This document shows, piece after piece, positions 57,145 through 64,000 of a stretch of DNA of 64,000 nt (the stretch's first letter is position 1; every line of letters starts with the position of its first letter). Made by a program: the position numbers and the translations under genes. The notes under the pieces were generated by a model. The model was not told the origin of the DNA, made no database searches, and saw only the letters and a program-made list of their open reading frames with translations. This DNA is from JBBQVS01 sp963792705 (lineage in GTDB: Bacteria; Chloroflexota; Ktedonobacteria; Ktedonobacterales; Ktedonobacteraceae), in NCBI GenBank assembly GCA_963792705.1, contig CAWBXD010000011.1:682001-746000 (forward strand), given 5' to 3'.

Positions 57145-57699
57145 ATGAAAAGCGAAGCCACCTCCTTTGCAGCAACGCTTGAACGCACAGGACGCCTCGT
57201 TCTTCATCAACTCGAAAACATGCCAGAGATGGCAATGAATTGGATATTGCCTATTCCTGAATGCCATTCACTCTTTGACTTCGCCACCCGTTTTATCGAA
57301 ACAAACGAATTTTGGGTGCAGACGGTAGTAGCAGGACAACCACTAGAACAAGACCCTTTACTCGTAGAGCTATATAGAAATGGTGAACTCGCCTATCTTA
57401 TCGCTCGCTACAAACGCTGGCTCTCGAGTCTTCACGAGCAACTAGACAACCTTCCCGATAGCGCGATGAATATGTTTATTGTCTTGCCCAAATTTTATAG
57501 TCACGCCTTGGGCGAAGGTCCTGTAACTGTTCGGGATTGTCTCCTCTATGTAGTTGAGCATAGTGCTTTACAATCGGGACGCATACAGGTCATGTGTCAA
57601 CTGTATGCTGATTTTGAACGCTTGCAAGAGGACCTTTCTCGTCAACATGCCGACAATGGAATGCTTCTCGAAATAGGCAATAGAGAGCAGATGAATTAA
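57145..57699 (+). CDS. DinB-like four-helix protein
   Basis: The 184-residue protein has the DinB/YfiT helical layout, with a conserved first His region (VLHQLENMPEMAMNW), LFDFATRFIETNEFWVQTVV and the closing VVEHSALQSGRIQVM, where His can bind metal. DinB-family proteins are thought to be metal-dependent transferases or hydrolases acting on thiol adducts. It lies between nuoB and nuoD with gaps of 33 and 56 bases, so it is likely co-transcribed with them. GAAAGGGG precedes the ATG. Confidence 0.7.
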   Translation: MKSEATSFAATLERTGRLVLHQLENMPEMAMNWILPIPECHSLFDFATRFIETNEFWVQTVVAGQPLEQDPLLVELYRNGELAYLIARYKRWLSSLHEQLDNLPDSAMNMFIVLPKFYSHALGEGPVTVRDCLLYVVEHSALQSGRIQVMCQLYADFERLQEDLSRQHADNGMLLEIGNREQMN

Positions 57700-57755
57700 C
57701 TTTCTATAACAATATGTGTGTCGGAGAACAGAAACAAAGATTTGTGAGGAAACAT

Positions 57756-58913
57756 ATGGCACAGACAGATCAAGATGTGGATAGCCTGCATACGGATTTC
57801 GCCAGTGAAGCTGAGGGAGTCAAGTCGCAGGAAATGCTTCTCAATATGGGGCCACAACATCCTAGCACACACGGTGTTTTACGCTTAGTCCTTTCGCTAG
57901 AAGGCGAAACGATTACCGATTGTACGCCGATCATTGGCTACTTGCATCGAGGGATGGAAAAGATTTTTGAAAATCGAACAATCATGCAGGGCATACGCTA
58001 TACAGACAACTCGGATTATCTTTCACCTATGCTGTGCGAAATTGCATATGTTGGTGCCGTCGAGCAACTCATGGGACTGGAGCCACCGCGAAGAGCGCAG
58101 TATATCCGCCTCCTGGTGGGAGAGATGCAACGTATCGCCAGTCATTTAGTTGGCGTTGGCACCTATCTGCTAGATCTCGGCGCGTTTACACCCGTGATTT
58201 ACGCGTTCCGTGATCGAGAAGGCATCATGGAACTCTTTGAGGCACTAGCAGGAAGTCGTTTTACCGTCAACTATCAACGTGTTGGAGGAGTACTGCATGA
58301 CTTTCCACACAACTGGCTCAGGGAATGTGAACTCGTCCTCAACCAGCTTGAAAAGGGCTTAGATGAATTAGAGGAGCTTATCGTTGGCAACGAGATTTTC
58401 ATATCTCGTACACAGGGTGTTGGCTATATCGACGGGTCACAAGCAACCGCCTATGGGTTGACAGGTCCAATGGCACGTGGTAGTGGCATAGCATGGGATG
58501 TACGTGTCAACCGTCCTTATATGGCGTATCGCGAGGTGCCAGTACAGATGCAAATACGCCAGGAAGGTGATTGTTTTGCCCGTAACGCGGTTCGCATGCA
58601 GGAAATGCGAGAAAGCCTTCGTCTATGCCGCGTGGCGATTGACAAGATGCCTTCCGGCCCGATTGCCGCACGTGTTCCTATCGCACTACGCCCACCACGC
58701 GGTGAAACCTACTTTGCGATTGAAAATAGCCGAGGAGAGTACGGCTTCTACATGGTAAGTGATGGGAGCGAATTTCCTTGGCGCGCTAAAATGCGTTCTC
58801 CGTCACTGAGCAACTTACAGATCGTACCTGAATTACTACGCGGACACAAGATGGGTGATGCGGTAGCAATTATAGGTAGTACTGATCTTGTACTGGGTTG
58901 TGTTGACCGTTAG
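57756..58913 (+). CDS. nuoD: NADH-quinone oxidoreductase subunit D (49 kDa)
   Basis: The 385-residue protein matches NuoD: NMGPQHPSTHGVLRLVLSLE, GYLHRGMEKIFENRTIMQGI, DNSDYLSPM, and ENSRGEYGFYMVSDGSEFPW. It builds the quinone-binding cavity together with NuoB. The start at 57756 is placed by GAGGAAA. It is a separate subunit, not fused to nuoC. No other complex I gene follows, and a perfect palindrome ends the unit, so this nuoB-nuoD pair is isolated. Confidence 0.96.
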   Translation: MAQTDQDVDSLHTDFASEAEGVKSQEMLLNMGPQHPSTHGVLRLVLSLEGETITDCTPIIGYLHRGMEKIFENRTIMQGIRYTDNSDYLSPMLCEIAYVGAVEQLMGLEPPRRAQYIRLLVGEMQRIASHLVGVGTYLLDLGAFTPVIYAFRDREGIMELFEALAGSRFTVNYQRVGGVLHDFPHNWLRECELVLNQLEKGLDELEELIVGNEIFISRTQGVGYIDGSQATAYGLTGPMARGSGIAWDVRVNRPYMAYREVPVQMQIRQEGDCFARNAVRMQEMRESLRLCRVAIDKMPSGPIAARVPIALRPPRGETYFAIENSRGEYGFYMVSDGSEFPWRAKMRSPSLSNLQIVPELLRGHKMGDAVAIIGSTDLVLGCVDR

Positions 58914-58977
58914 AACACGAAGAGCATGCTATGAAGATAGAAGAATGCAACTATCTTCATAGCATGCTCTTCGTGTT
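58914..58977 (+). terminator. Perfect palindrome (27-bp arms) after nuoD
   Basis: Arms 58914-58940 and 58951-58977 are exact reverse complements with a 10-base loop. It starts directly after the nuoD stop codon (58911-58913). Confidence 0.75.
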
Positions 58978-59111
58978 TCATTGTTATCTCAACTATAAAA
59001 TCATTTTTGAATGCTGAGTATACTTTCTCTACTACAGAAACGTGGTAAGTGCGTAGTAGGTTCCTTAAACTACCCTAACTAACGCTAGAAGTGAAAAGAA
59101 AGGTTACACAC

Positions 59112-60005
59112 ATGTTTTATAGCGATCCACATCTTGCCTATCCAGTCCGTGTTGATAAGCCAAACCCAGTATTCGCCAAGATGCTGCAACAGGCCATTGG
59201 AGGCATTGAGGGCGAAATTCGCGTCATGCTTCAGTATCTCTTTCAAGCGTGGGGCTTCCGAGGACCTGCGAAGTACAAGGACATGCTCTACAATACTGGT
59301 ACTGAAGAAATTGGACACATCGAGATGCTTGCAACGGCTGTTGCTTTGAATCTTGAAGGCGCACCAACCTCCCTCAAGGACGCAATCGCGGGTCAGAATC
59401 CTACCGTCGCAGCAGTCCTGGGCGGCATGAACCCACGCCACTTTCTTTCGGCCGCACTTGCGGCTAACGCAGAAGATGCAAATGGAAATCCTTTCAACGG
59501 TTCCTGGATTGTTGCTAGTGGCAACCTTGTAGCTGATATGCATGCGAACGTTGAGGCAGAAACCACAGGTCGTCTACTGGTAACGCGTCTTTGGGAAATG
59601 ACCGATGATCCAGGCATGAAAGATACGCTTGGCTTCTTGATCGCACGCGACACGATGCATCAAAACCAGTGGTTAGCAGTGCTCGAAGAGCTTCAGAATG
59701 CCTATCCTGTTCCGAGCGACTTCTCACAAGCCAACGAGCGTAACGAGTACAGCTATCAGTACTTCGTACAGTCGAGCGCACCATTGCCCGACCATGCACG
59801 CTTTACCGAAGGCACCTCTATTGATGGCAAGGGTCAGTTCACTATGGTCAACGCGAAGCCGCTGGGTCAGATACCAATGTTGGCTCCCGCACCGTTGCCC
59901 TCACATACACTCATCACACCTAAGGGTATGGCAACGGCTGGTACTCCTAAGATGGAAAGTCCTGCAAACGGTATGCCTCTGGCAAAAGATGGCACAAACG
60001 CGTAG
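59112..60005 (+). CDS. Manganese catalase
   Basis: The 297-residue protein belongs to the ferritin-like Mn catalases: GGIEGEIRVMLQYLFQAWGF carries the first Glu ligands, TEEIGHIEMLATAVALNLE the Glu-x2-His pair, and DTMHQNQWLAVLEEL the second His. It disproportionates hydrogen peroxide without haem in the cytoplasm. The C-terminal 60 residues are a Pro/Met-rich tail typical of the family. The ATG at 59112 follows GAAAGG. It is followed by an SRPBCC protein and a Zn-dehydrogenase gene. Confidence 0.96.
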   Translation: MFYSDPHLAYPVRVDKPNPVFAKMLQQAIGGIEGEIRVMLQYLFQAWGFRGPAKYKDMLYNTGTEEIGHIEMLATAVALNLEGAPTSLKDAIAGQNPTVAAVLGGMNPRHFLSAALAANAEDANGNPFNGSWIVASGNLVADMHANVEAETTGRLLVTRLWEMTDDPGMKDTLGFLIARDTMHQNQWLAVLEELQNAYPVPSDFSQANERNEYSYQYFVQSSAPLPDHARFTEGTSIDGKGQFTMVNAKPLGQIPMLAPAPLPSHTLITPKGMATAGTPKMESPANGMPLAKDGTNA

Positions 60006-60127
60006 TTTTGTTTTTCTCTAGTGCAATCTCTGTTACATGGTCAGGGCGATGGAAGAATATAGCCCTGACCCATTTTCTCTTTATTAACCATTTTTAATCT
60101 TGATGAAACTCTATGAAGGAGCAGAAT

Positions 60128-60937
60128 ATGGCTTCCACAAAGACAGTAACATCACCAAGTGGTCAGGATTTCGCGGGCATTCAACATAATCCTAGACGAG
60201 CAGATATGAAGAACATTGGACAGATTGAACGCGTCCTTTCTATTGCTGGAGGTAGTGCGCTTGCAATCTATGGTATAGCACGCCGCAATGCAGGAGGTGC
60301 TGGGCTAGCACTCCTCGGCGGGGAGCTTATTCGACGCGGTGCGATGGGCCACTCTTATCTCTATCAATTTCTTGATTTAACTACGCATATTGAGAGTCCA
60401 AGTACCGTTACCAGCTTACCAGACAACAAAGGCTTGCGAATTAAACGCTCAATGACAATTCAACTTCCAGCAAGTGAACTCTATGCCTTCTGGCGCAATG
60501 TCGAAAATTCCCCACTTTATATGCACACTATTAAATCGGTCAAAGCAATAGATGATACACATTCGCACTGGGTTGCAAAAGTACCTGTAGGCGATGTTCC
60601 CATCGAATGGAACTCTGAAATCACCGAGGACGTAAAGGATAGCTTGATCGCATGGCGCATCATAGGTCAGTCTCCAATGGGAAGCGGAGGACAGGTGCGT
60701 TTTGAGAAGGCGGCTGGCGACAAGGGAACAGTTGTTACGTCAGAAATAGAATATCCTATATTCGGCGGCACACTTGGTGCCGAGGTTGGCAAGATATTCG
60801 GTCATTTGCCAGAGCAAGTGGTACGCGAAAACCTGCGTCAATTTAAGCAGCTTATGGAGTCTGGCGAAATCCCGACGCTCAGGGAACAGCCTGTGGGCAA
60901 GGGACAGCCGTTAAGCGATAATGGTAGAAAGCAATAA
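60128..60937 (+). CDS. DUF2892-SRPBCC membrane protein
   Basis: The 269-residue protein has an N-terminal membrane hairpin related to DUF2892 (RVLSIAGGSALAIYGIAR, GAGLALLGGELIRRG, about 30-85), followed by an SRPBCC (polyketide cyclase/dehydrase) domain (about 95-230) that contains LPASELYAFWRNVENSPLYM. The fold binds hydrophobic ligands at the membrane. AAGGAG with a 6-base gap sets the start. It is co-oriented with the Mn catalase and the dehydrogenase that follows 16 bases later. Confidence 0.85.
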   Translation: MASTKTVTSPSGQDFAGIQHNPRRADMKNIGQIERVLSIAGGSALAIYGIARRNAGGAGLALLGGELIRRGAMGHSYLYQFLDLTTHIESPSTVTSLPDNKGLRIKRSMTIQLPASELYAFWRNVENSPLYMHTIKSVKAIDDTHSHWVAKVPVGDVPIEWNSEITEDVKDSLIAWRIIGQSPMGSGGQVRFEKAAGDKGTVVTSEIEYPIFGGTLGAEVGKIFGHLPEQVVRENLRQFKQLMESGEIPTLREQPVGKGQPLSDNGRKQ

Positions 60938-60953
60938 ATAAGGGAGAAGCACG

Positions 60954-62123
60954 ATGAAAGCCGTATGTTGGTATGGCGCACACGATGTGCGTGTTCAAAC
61001 AGTTCCCGACCCAAAGATTGTCAATCCCCGTGATGCCATTGTCAAGGTGCAAGCGACAACAATCTGTGGCTCTGATCTACATCTTTATGATGGATACATC
61101 CCCACGATGGAAAAGGGCGACATTCTTGGGCATGAGTTTATGGGTGAGGTGGTTGAGGTTGGCAAAGAGATTACAAACATCAAGAAAGGGGACCGTGTGG
61201 TTGTCCCTTCGGTTATCGCCTGTGGTCGTTGCTACTTTTGTCGCAACGGTCTCTGGTCGCTGTGTGATAACTCAAATCCGAATGCAGCGATGACCGAGGC
61301 GGGCTATACCTTTACCCCTGCCGCCATCTATGGTTACTCACATCTCTATGGTGGCTATGCTGGTAGTCAGGCGGAATATATCCGCGTTCCCTTCGCCGAT
61401 AGTGGTCCAACCAAGATTCCTGATAGCATGACGGATGAGCAAGCACTGTTTATCTCAGATGCCTTCCCGACAGGCTATATGGCGGCGGATAATTGTGGTA
61501 TTCGCCCAGGCGATACCGTCGCCATCTGGGGCGCAGGTGCCGTTGGATTGTTTGCCATGCGAAGTGCTTACATGTTGGGTGCTGAACGCGTGATTGCGAT
61601 TGACCGATTTCCCGAACGCTTACGTATGGCGCAAACATTTGGTCATGCCGAGGTACTCAACTATGAAGGCACAGACGTGGTTGAGGAACTCAAGCAAATG
61701 ACAGGTGGCCTTGGGCCAGATGCATGTATCGACGCGGTAGGTATGGAATCGCACGGAGCCGACTTCTTGGGTCTGTACGATAAGGTGAAGCAGACACTGC
61801 GCCTCGAAACGGACCGCATCAACGTGCTACGTCAAGCCATTCAATCATGCCGTAAGGGTGGTACGCTTTCGATTGTGGGTGTCTATGGCGGCTTTGTTGA
61901 CAAGTTTCCAATGGGTGTTGCCTTCTCGAAGGGTTTGACGTTCCGCATGGGTCAGATGCATGCACAACGCTATGTCCCCATGCTGGTAGAACGCGTGGCG
62001 CGTGGCGAGATTGATCCCGCGGCTGTCGTCACTCATCATATGCACCTGGACGATGCACATAAAGCATATGAAACGTTCAAACACAAAAACGACGAGTGCT
62101 TGCGCGTCGTGTTGAAACCATAA
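60954..62123 (+). CDS. Zinc-dependent alcohol dehydrogenase, formaldehyde-dehydrogenase-like
   Basis: The 389-residue medium-chain dehydrogenase has the catalytic zinc site (CGSDLHLYDG, GHEFMGEVVEVG) and a structural-zinc-type region ACGRCYFCRNGLWSLCDNSN. Its Rossmann motif is GAGAVGLFAMRSAYMLGAER. An insert resembling glutathione-independent formaldehyde dehydrogenases is present. It oxidises an alcohol or aldehyde with NAD(P). The ribosome site AGGGAG precedes the ATG. Situated behind Mn catalase and an SRPBCC protein, it may belong to an oxidative-stress unit. Confidence 0.9.
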   Translation: MKAVCWYGAHDVRVQTVPDPKIVNPRDAIVKVQATTICGSDLHLYDGYIPTMEKGDILGHEFMGEVVEVGKEITNIKKGDRVVVPSVIACGRCYFCRNGLWSLCDNSNPNAAMTEAGYTFTPAAIYGYSHLYGGYAGSQAEYIRVPFADSGPTKIPDSMTDEQALFISDAFPTGYMAADNCGIRPGDTVAIWGAGAVGLFAMRSAYMLGAERVIAIDRFPERLRMAQTFGHAEVLNYEGTDVVEELKQMTGGLGPDACIDAVGMESHGADFLGLYDKVKQTLRLETDRINVLRQAIQSCRKGGTLSIVGVYGGFVDKFPMGVAFSKGLTFRMGQMHAQRYVPMLVERVARGEIDPAAVVTHHMHLDDAHKAYETFKHKNDECLRVVLKP

Positions 62124-62134
62124 GTTCTAAGGGT

Positions 62135-62195
62135 TTAGGGAATACCTCTTGCCTTCAACATTCAAAGAATGTTGAAGGCAAGAGGTATTCCCTAA
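62135..62195. terminator. Perfect palindrome (28-bp arms) between convergent genes
   Basis: Arms 62135-62162 and 62168-62195 are exact reverse complements with loop CAAAG. The stop of the dehydrogenase is 11 bases before it and the stop of the convergent DinB-like gene is 7 bases after it. Confidence 0.75.
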
Positions 62196-62202
62196 CCTTG
62201 AT

Positions 62203-62676
62203 CTACCCAATCCATTCCTGAATTGTCTCAGGCAAGGGCTTGTTCATTGCTTTGAGATAGGTCGTGGCCTTCCCGAAGAAGATCATAAGGGCTTGCAGGT
62301 AAGCGTCCAGTTGTAGTGGAAGAGGCATTGGATAACCGCTTCTATCAATGGTCTTTGTGATATCCTCATCCGAGAAGGCTGAAAGAGTTGCATTCATCTC
62401 CTTATCCAACTCTTCATACCACGTGTTAAGTCGCGTAACGCTTGTCTCTAAACCTGCTTCCGTATTGTGGTATGACCAATCCTGTGTGAAGGTTTTCAAG
62501 GATTGGATGTACGCATACTCAATGTCGCCAATCTCGCGGCAAAGAGCACCCAACGAAATATTTTGTCCACCGGGACTAAAAGCTAGATCAGTGTCAATTA
62601 GTACACCTAGTATCTGTGAACGCATTCCATGCGACCCCTCAATCCAGGGCCATTTCTCTTGCATGAGACAATTCAT
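62203..62676 (-). CDS. DinB-superfamily-like protein (157 aa)
   Basis: The protein shows the helical outline of DinB-type proteins, with an Ile/Tyr-rich second helix (REIGDIEYAYIQSLKTF) and the closing YLKAMNKPLPETIQEWIG, which resembles the DinB C-terminal signature with an aromatic end. The metal-binding His residues are partly missing, so activity is unclear. GGAGG lies 11 bases before the ATG. It is unrelated in position to the DinB-like gene at 57145. Confidence 0.6.
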   Translation of the reverse strand: MNCLMQEKWPWIEGSHGMRSQILGVLIDTDLAFSPGGQNISLGALCREIGDIEYAYIQSLKTFTQDWSYHNTEAGLETSVTRLNTWYEELDKEMNATLSAFSDEDITKTIDRSGYPMPLPLQLDAYLQALMIFFGKATTYLKAMNKPLPETIQEWIG

Positions 62677-62818
62677 ATGATGTGTTACCTCCTTGCGTAT
62701 TCTATAGAACTTCTGATCTATAGTATAGCACAGTATTCCAGTATGTCACGGCAAAGACACACGAGACGTGTTGAAAGGAGTGTCACAAAAAAATAGGTTA
62801 TGATAAGGAAGAATACAC

Positions 62819-63718
62819 ATGACGACAAATAGCACAAAACCACGCATAGGTTTTCTCGGCTTAGGACATATGGGGAGCCTGATGGTCGAGCGTTTAATGC
62901 AACATGGCTATACGCTCACTGTCTATGACCGCACAAAAGAGAAGACGCAGGAAGTTGTTCAGAAAGGCGCGAGCGCAGTTGATACTCCACGCGAGTTGGG
63001 TGTACATGCCGATGTGATTATTTCGATGGTGACGGATAATCATGCGCTAGATGCGGTAATGTACGGCTCTGATGGTGTTCTTGCAGGCGCAAAGCAACAG
63101 CAGACGACGCTAATTGATATGAGCACTGTTTCGCCTGAAACATCGCGTCATCTTTTTCAAGCAGCGAAAGAGAAGGGTGTCGCGATGATTGACGCGGCGG
63201 TATCGGGTAGCACACCACAAGTGCAGGAGGGAAGCCTTGTGTTCTTTGTCGGTGGTGAAGAGGCTACGTACCAACAATGTACGCCAATTCTTGAGACAAT
63301 GAGCAAAAGTCATTTCTACATGGGAGAGAGCGGCAAGGGCACGACGATGAAGATGGTCGTGAATACAATGCTAGGACTTGGCCTACAAGCGGTCGCGGAG
63401 TCTATCGCGCTAGGTGAGAAGGCCGGACTTGACAGAAAACAACTGCTCGATGTCTTGGGACAGACAGCCGTAATTGCGCCAACCCATAAAGCAAAACTTG
63501 CCAATGCTGAGCACAATGCATATCCTGTGACTTTCGCGCTTGCGACCATGCGGAAAGACTTTGGTTTAGTCATGCGCCTCGCGGCAGAACTTTCTGTATC
63601 AATGCCTGCTACCGCTGCCGCCGAGCAGATGTACGCGGCAGCCCTTGCACAAGGACACGACGAAGACTATTCGGTTATGATTCAATTCATGGAACAAATG
63701 GCGGGCCTCAAAGAATAG
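62819..63718 (+). CDS. NAD(P)-dependent beta-hydroxyacid dehydrogenase (3-hydroxyisobutyrate-dehydrogenase-like)
   Basis: The 299-residue protein has the Rossmann motif IGFLGLGHMGSLMVERLM, the catalytic-Lys helix with GKGTTMKMVVNTMLGLGLQA, and the substrate motif AAVSGSTPQVQEGSLVFFVG. It belongs to the 6PGDH/HIBADH/GLYR superfamily reducing or oxidising small beta-hydroxyacids such as 3-hydroxyisobutyrate or tartronate semialdehyde. The actual substrate is not decided by the sequence. AAGGAAG precedes the ATG. Confidence 0.92.
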   Translation: MTTNSTKPRIGFLGLGHMGSLMVERLMQHGYTLTVYDRTKEKTQEVVQKGASAVDTPRELGVHADVIISMVTDNHALDAVMYGSDGVLAGAKQQQTTLIDMSTVSPETSRHLFQAAKEKGVAMIDAAVSGSTPQVQEGSLVFFVGGEEATYQQCTPILETMSKSHFYMGESGKGTTMKMVVNTMLGLGLQAVAESIALGEKAGLDRKQLLDVLGQTAVIAPTHKAKLANAEHNAYPVTFALATMRKDFGLVMRLAAELSVSMPATAAAEQMYAAALAQGHDEDYSVMIQFMEQMAGLKE

Positions 63719-63725
63719 TAGTGTT

Positions 63726-63763
63726 GAGAGGGCATGAGAGACAAATGTTTCTCATGCCCTCTC
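63726..63763. terminator. Palindrome (14-bp arms) at the end of the dehydrogenase gene
   Basis: Arms 63726-63739 and 63750-63763 are exact reverse complements with a 10-base loop. It separates the dehydrogenase from the convergent partial gene. Confidence 0.65.
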
Positions 63764-63778
63764 GACGATGAAACAGGT

Positions 63779-64000
63779 TACGCGTGGTTTTGCACAAGAG
63801 CGGTCATAATATTTTTCATGAGTTGTTGTATCTCAGGAACGATCTGACCATTTTTTGTGTTGCTCAGAGTACGGTCATAGCGATAGGAATCCAAGGCACC
63901 AGTCCAGTAAATTGAGCCAGTGGCAAAGACAAGGGCACCCGATGGAGCGATATAGTATGTAGTATCGCTTCTATCCTGTAGCCCTTCTATACTTTTCGTC
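63779..64000 (-). CDS. C-terminal part of an N,N-dimethylformamidase-beta/DUF6605-like protein (gene runs off the window)
   Basis: A frame open from the right edge ends at TAA 63779-63781 and gives 73 residues. The sequence APSGALVFATGSIYWTGALD and VPEIQQLMKNIMTAL resembles the C-terminus of secreted proteins of the N,N-dimethylformamidase beta-subunit-like group, where SGAxVFxxGTxxWxxGLD precedes the last helix. Identification from so short a piece is tentative. The N-terminus is outside the window. Confidence 0.45.

Noticed and set aside
1..64000. tRNA or rRNA genes
   Set aside because: No cloverleaf with a GTTCRA-type T-loop and paired acceptor stem, and no rRNA-like stretch, was seen by eye. 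A tRNAscan-SE run would settle this.

Overview
The window looks like chromosomal DNA of a free-living, spore- or mycelium-forming member of the Chloroflexota, most likely class Ktedonobacteria. This is an inference from gene content, not from a marker gene. The signs are roughly balanced base composition, a Thermus-type isocitrate dehydrogenase with a long C-terminal extension, an actinobacterial-type inositol-3-phosphate synthase, a FliA/WhiG-type sigma factor with FlgM and CsrA but no flagellar genes, many ECF-type regulators, and a high density of short dispersed palindromic repeats. No rRNA, tRNA, CRISPR array, phage or transposase gene was found.

Layout. 1-9.5 kb: cell-wall lytic protein, NAD(P)HX repair enzyme (nnr), an ECF sigma factor fused to a bifunctional-nuclease domain, Ca2+/H+ antiporter, rplI, a CoxG-like protein, an RNase D/HEAT protein and a receiver domain lacking its phospho-acceptor Asp. 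9.6-17.5 kb: icd, carbonic anhydrase, moaC, a catalytically degenerate Y-family polymerase, a Clp_N-only protein and a degenerate GGDEF/GspE_N-like protein. 17.5-25.4 kb: sugar epimerase, heptose isomerase and kinase, sat, cysC, an alkaline-phosphatase-superfamily enzyme and inositol-phosphate synthase. These could together supply activated sulfate, a heptose and inositol for surface glycoconjugates. 25.4-27.1 kb: csrA, flgM and a FliA-type sigma factor. 27.4-40.8 kb: transporters and several small regulator/effector modules (HxlR, ECF sigma with a membrane Rieske protein, PadR with an SRPBCC protein, ABC exporter, TetR with a metallo-hydrolase). 40.8-48.7 kb: groEL/groES, a biotin carrier protein, methylmalonyl-CoA mutase large subunit, murI, a PAP2-like protein and a beta-propeller lipoprotein. 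49-64 kb: aquaporin, stress protein, EamA transporter with a structured leader, a two-component system, two related secreted proteins, nuoB and nuoD separated by a DinB-like gene, Mn catalase, Zn alcohol dehydrogenase, a 3-hydroxyisobutyrate-dehydrogenase-like enzyme and a partial gene.

Two genome-scale signals stand out. First, many transcription units end in a gene-specific, nearly perfect palindrome with arms of about 14-35 bp; at several convergent pairs it reaches or includes one or both stop codons. Second, two related dispersed repeat families share the ends GTAGGGACC...GGTCCCTAC: a 69-bp form (A) and a form of about 110-155 bp (B). Full copies of both, plus half-site fragments, occur almost exclusively between genes, and in two cases supply the stop codon of the neighbouring gene.

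Coordinates and translations were read by eye. Function calls rest on recognised motifs; no database search was possible.
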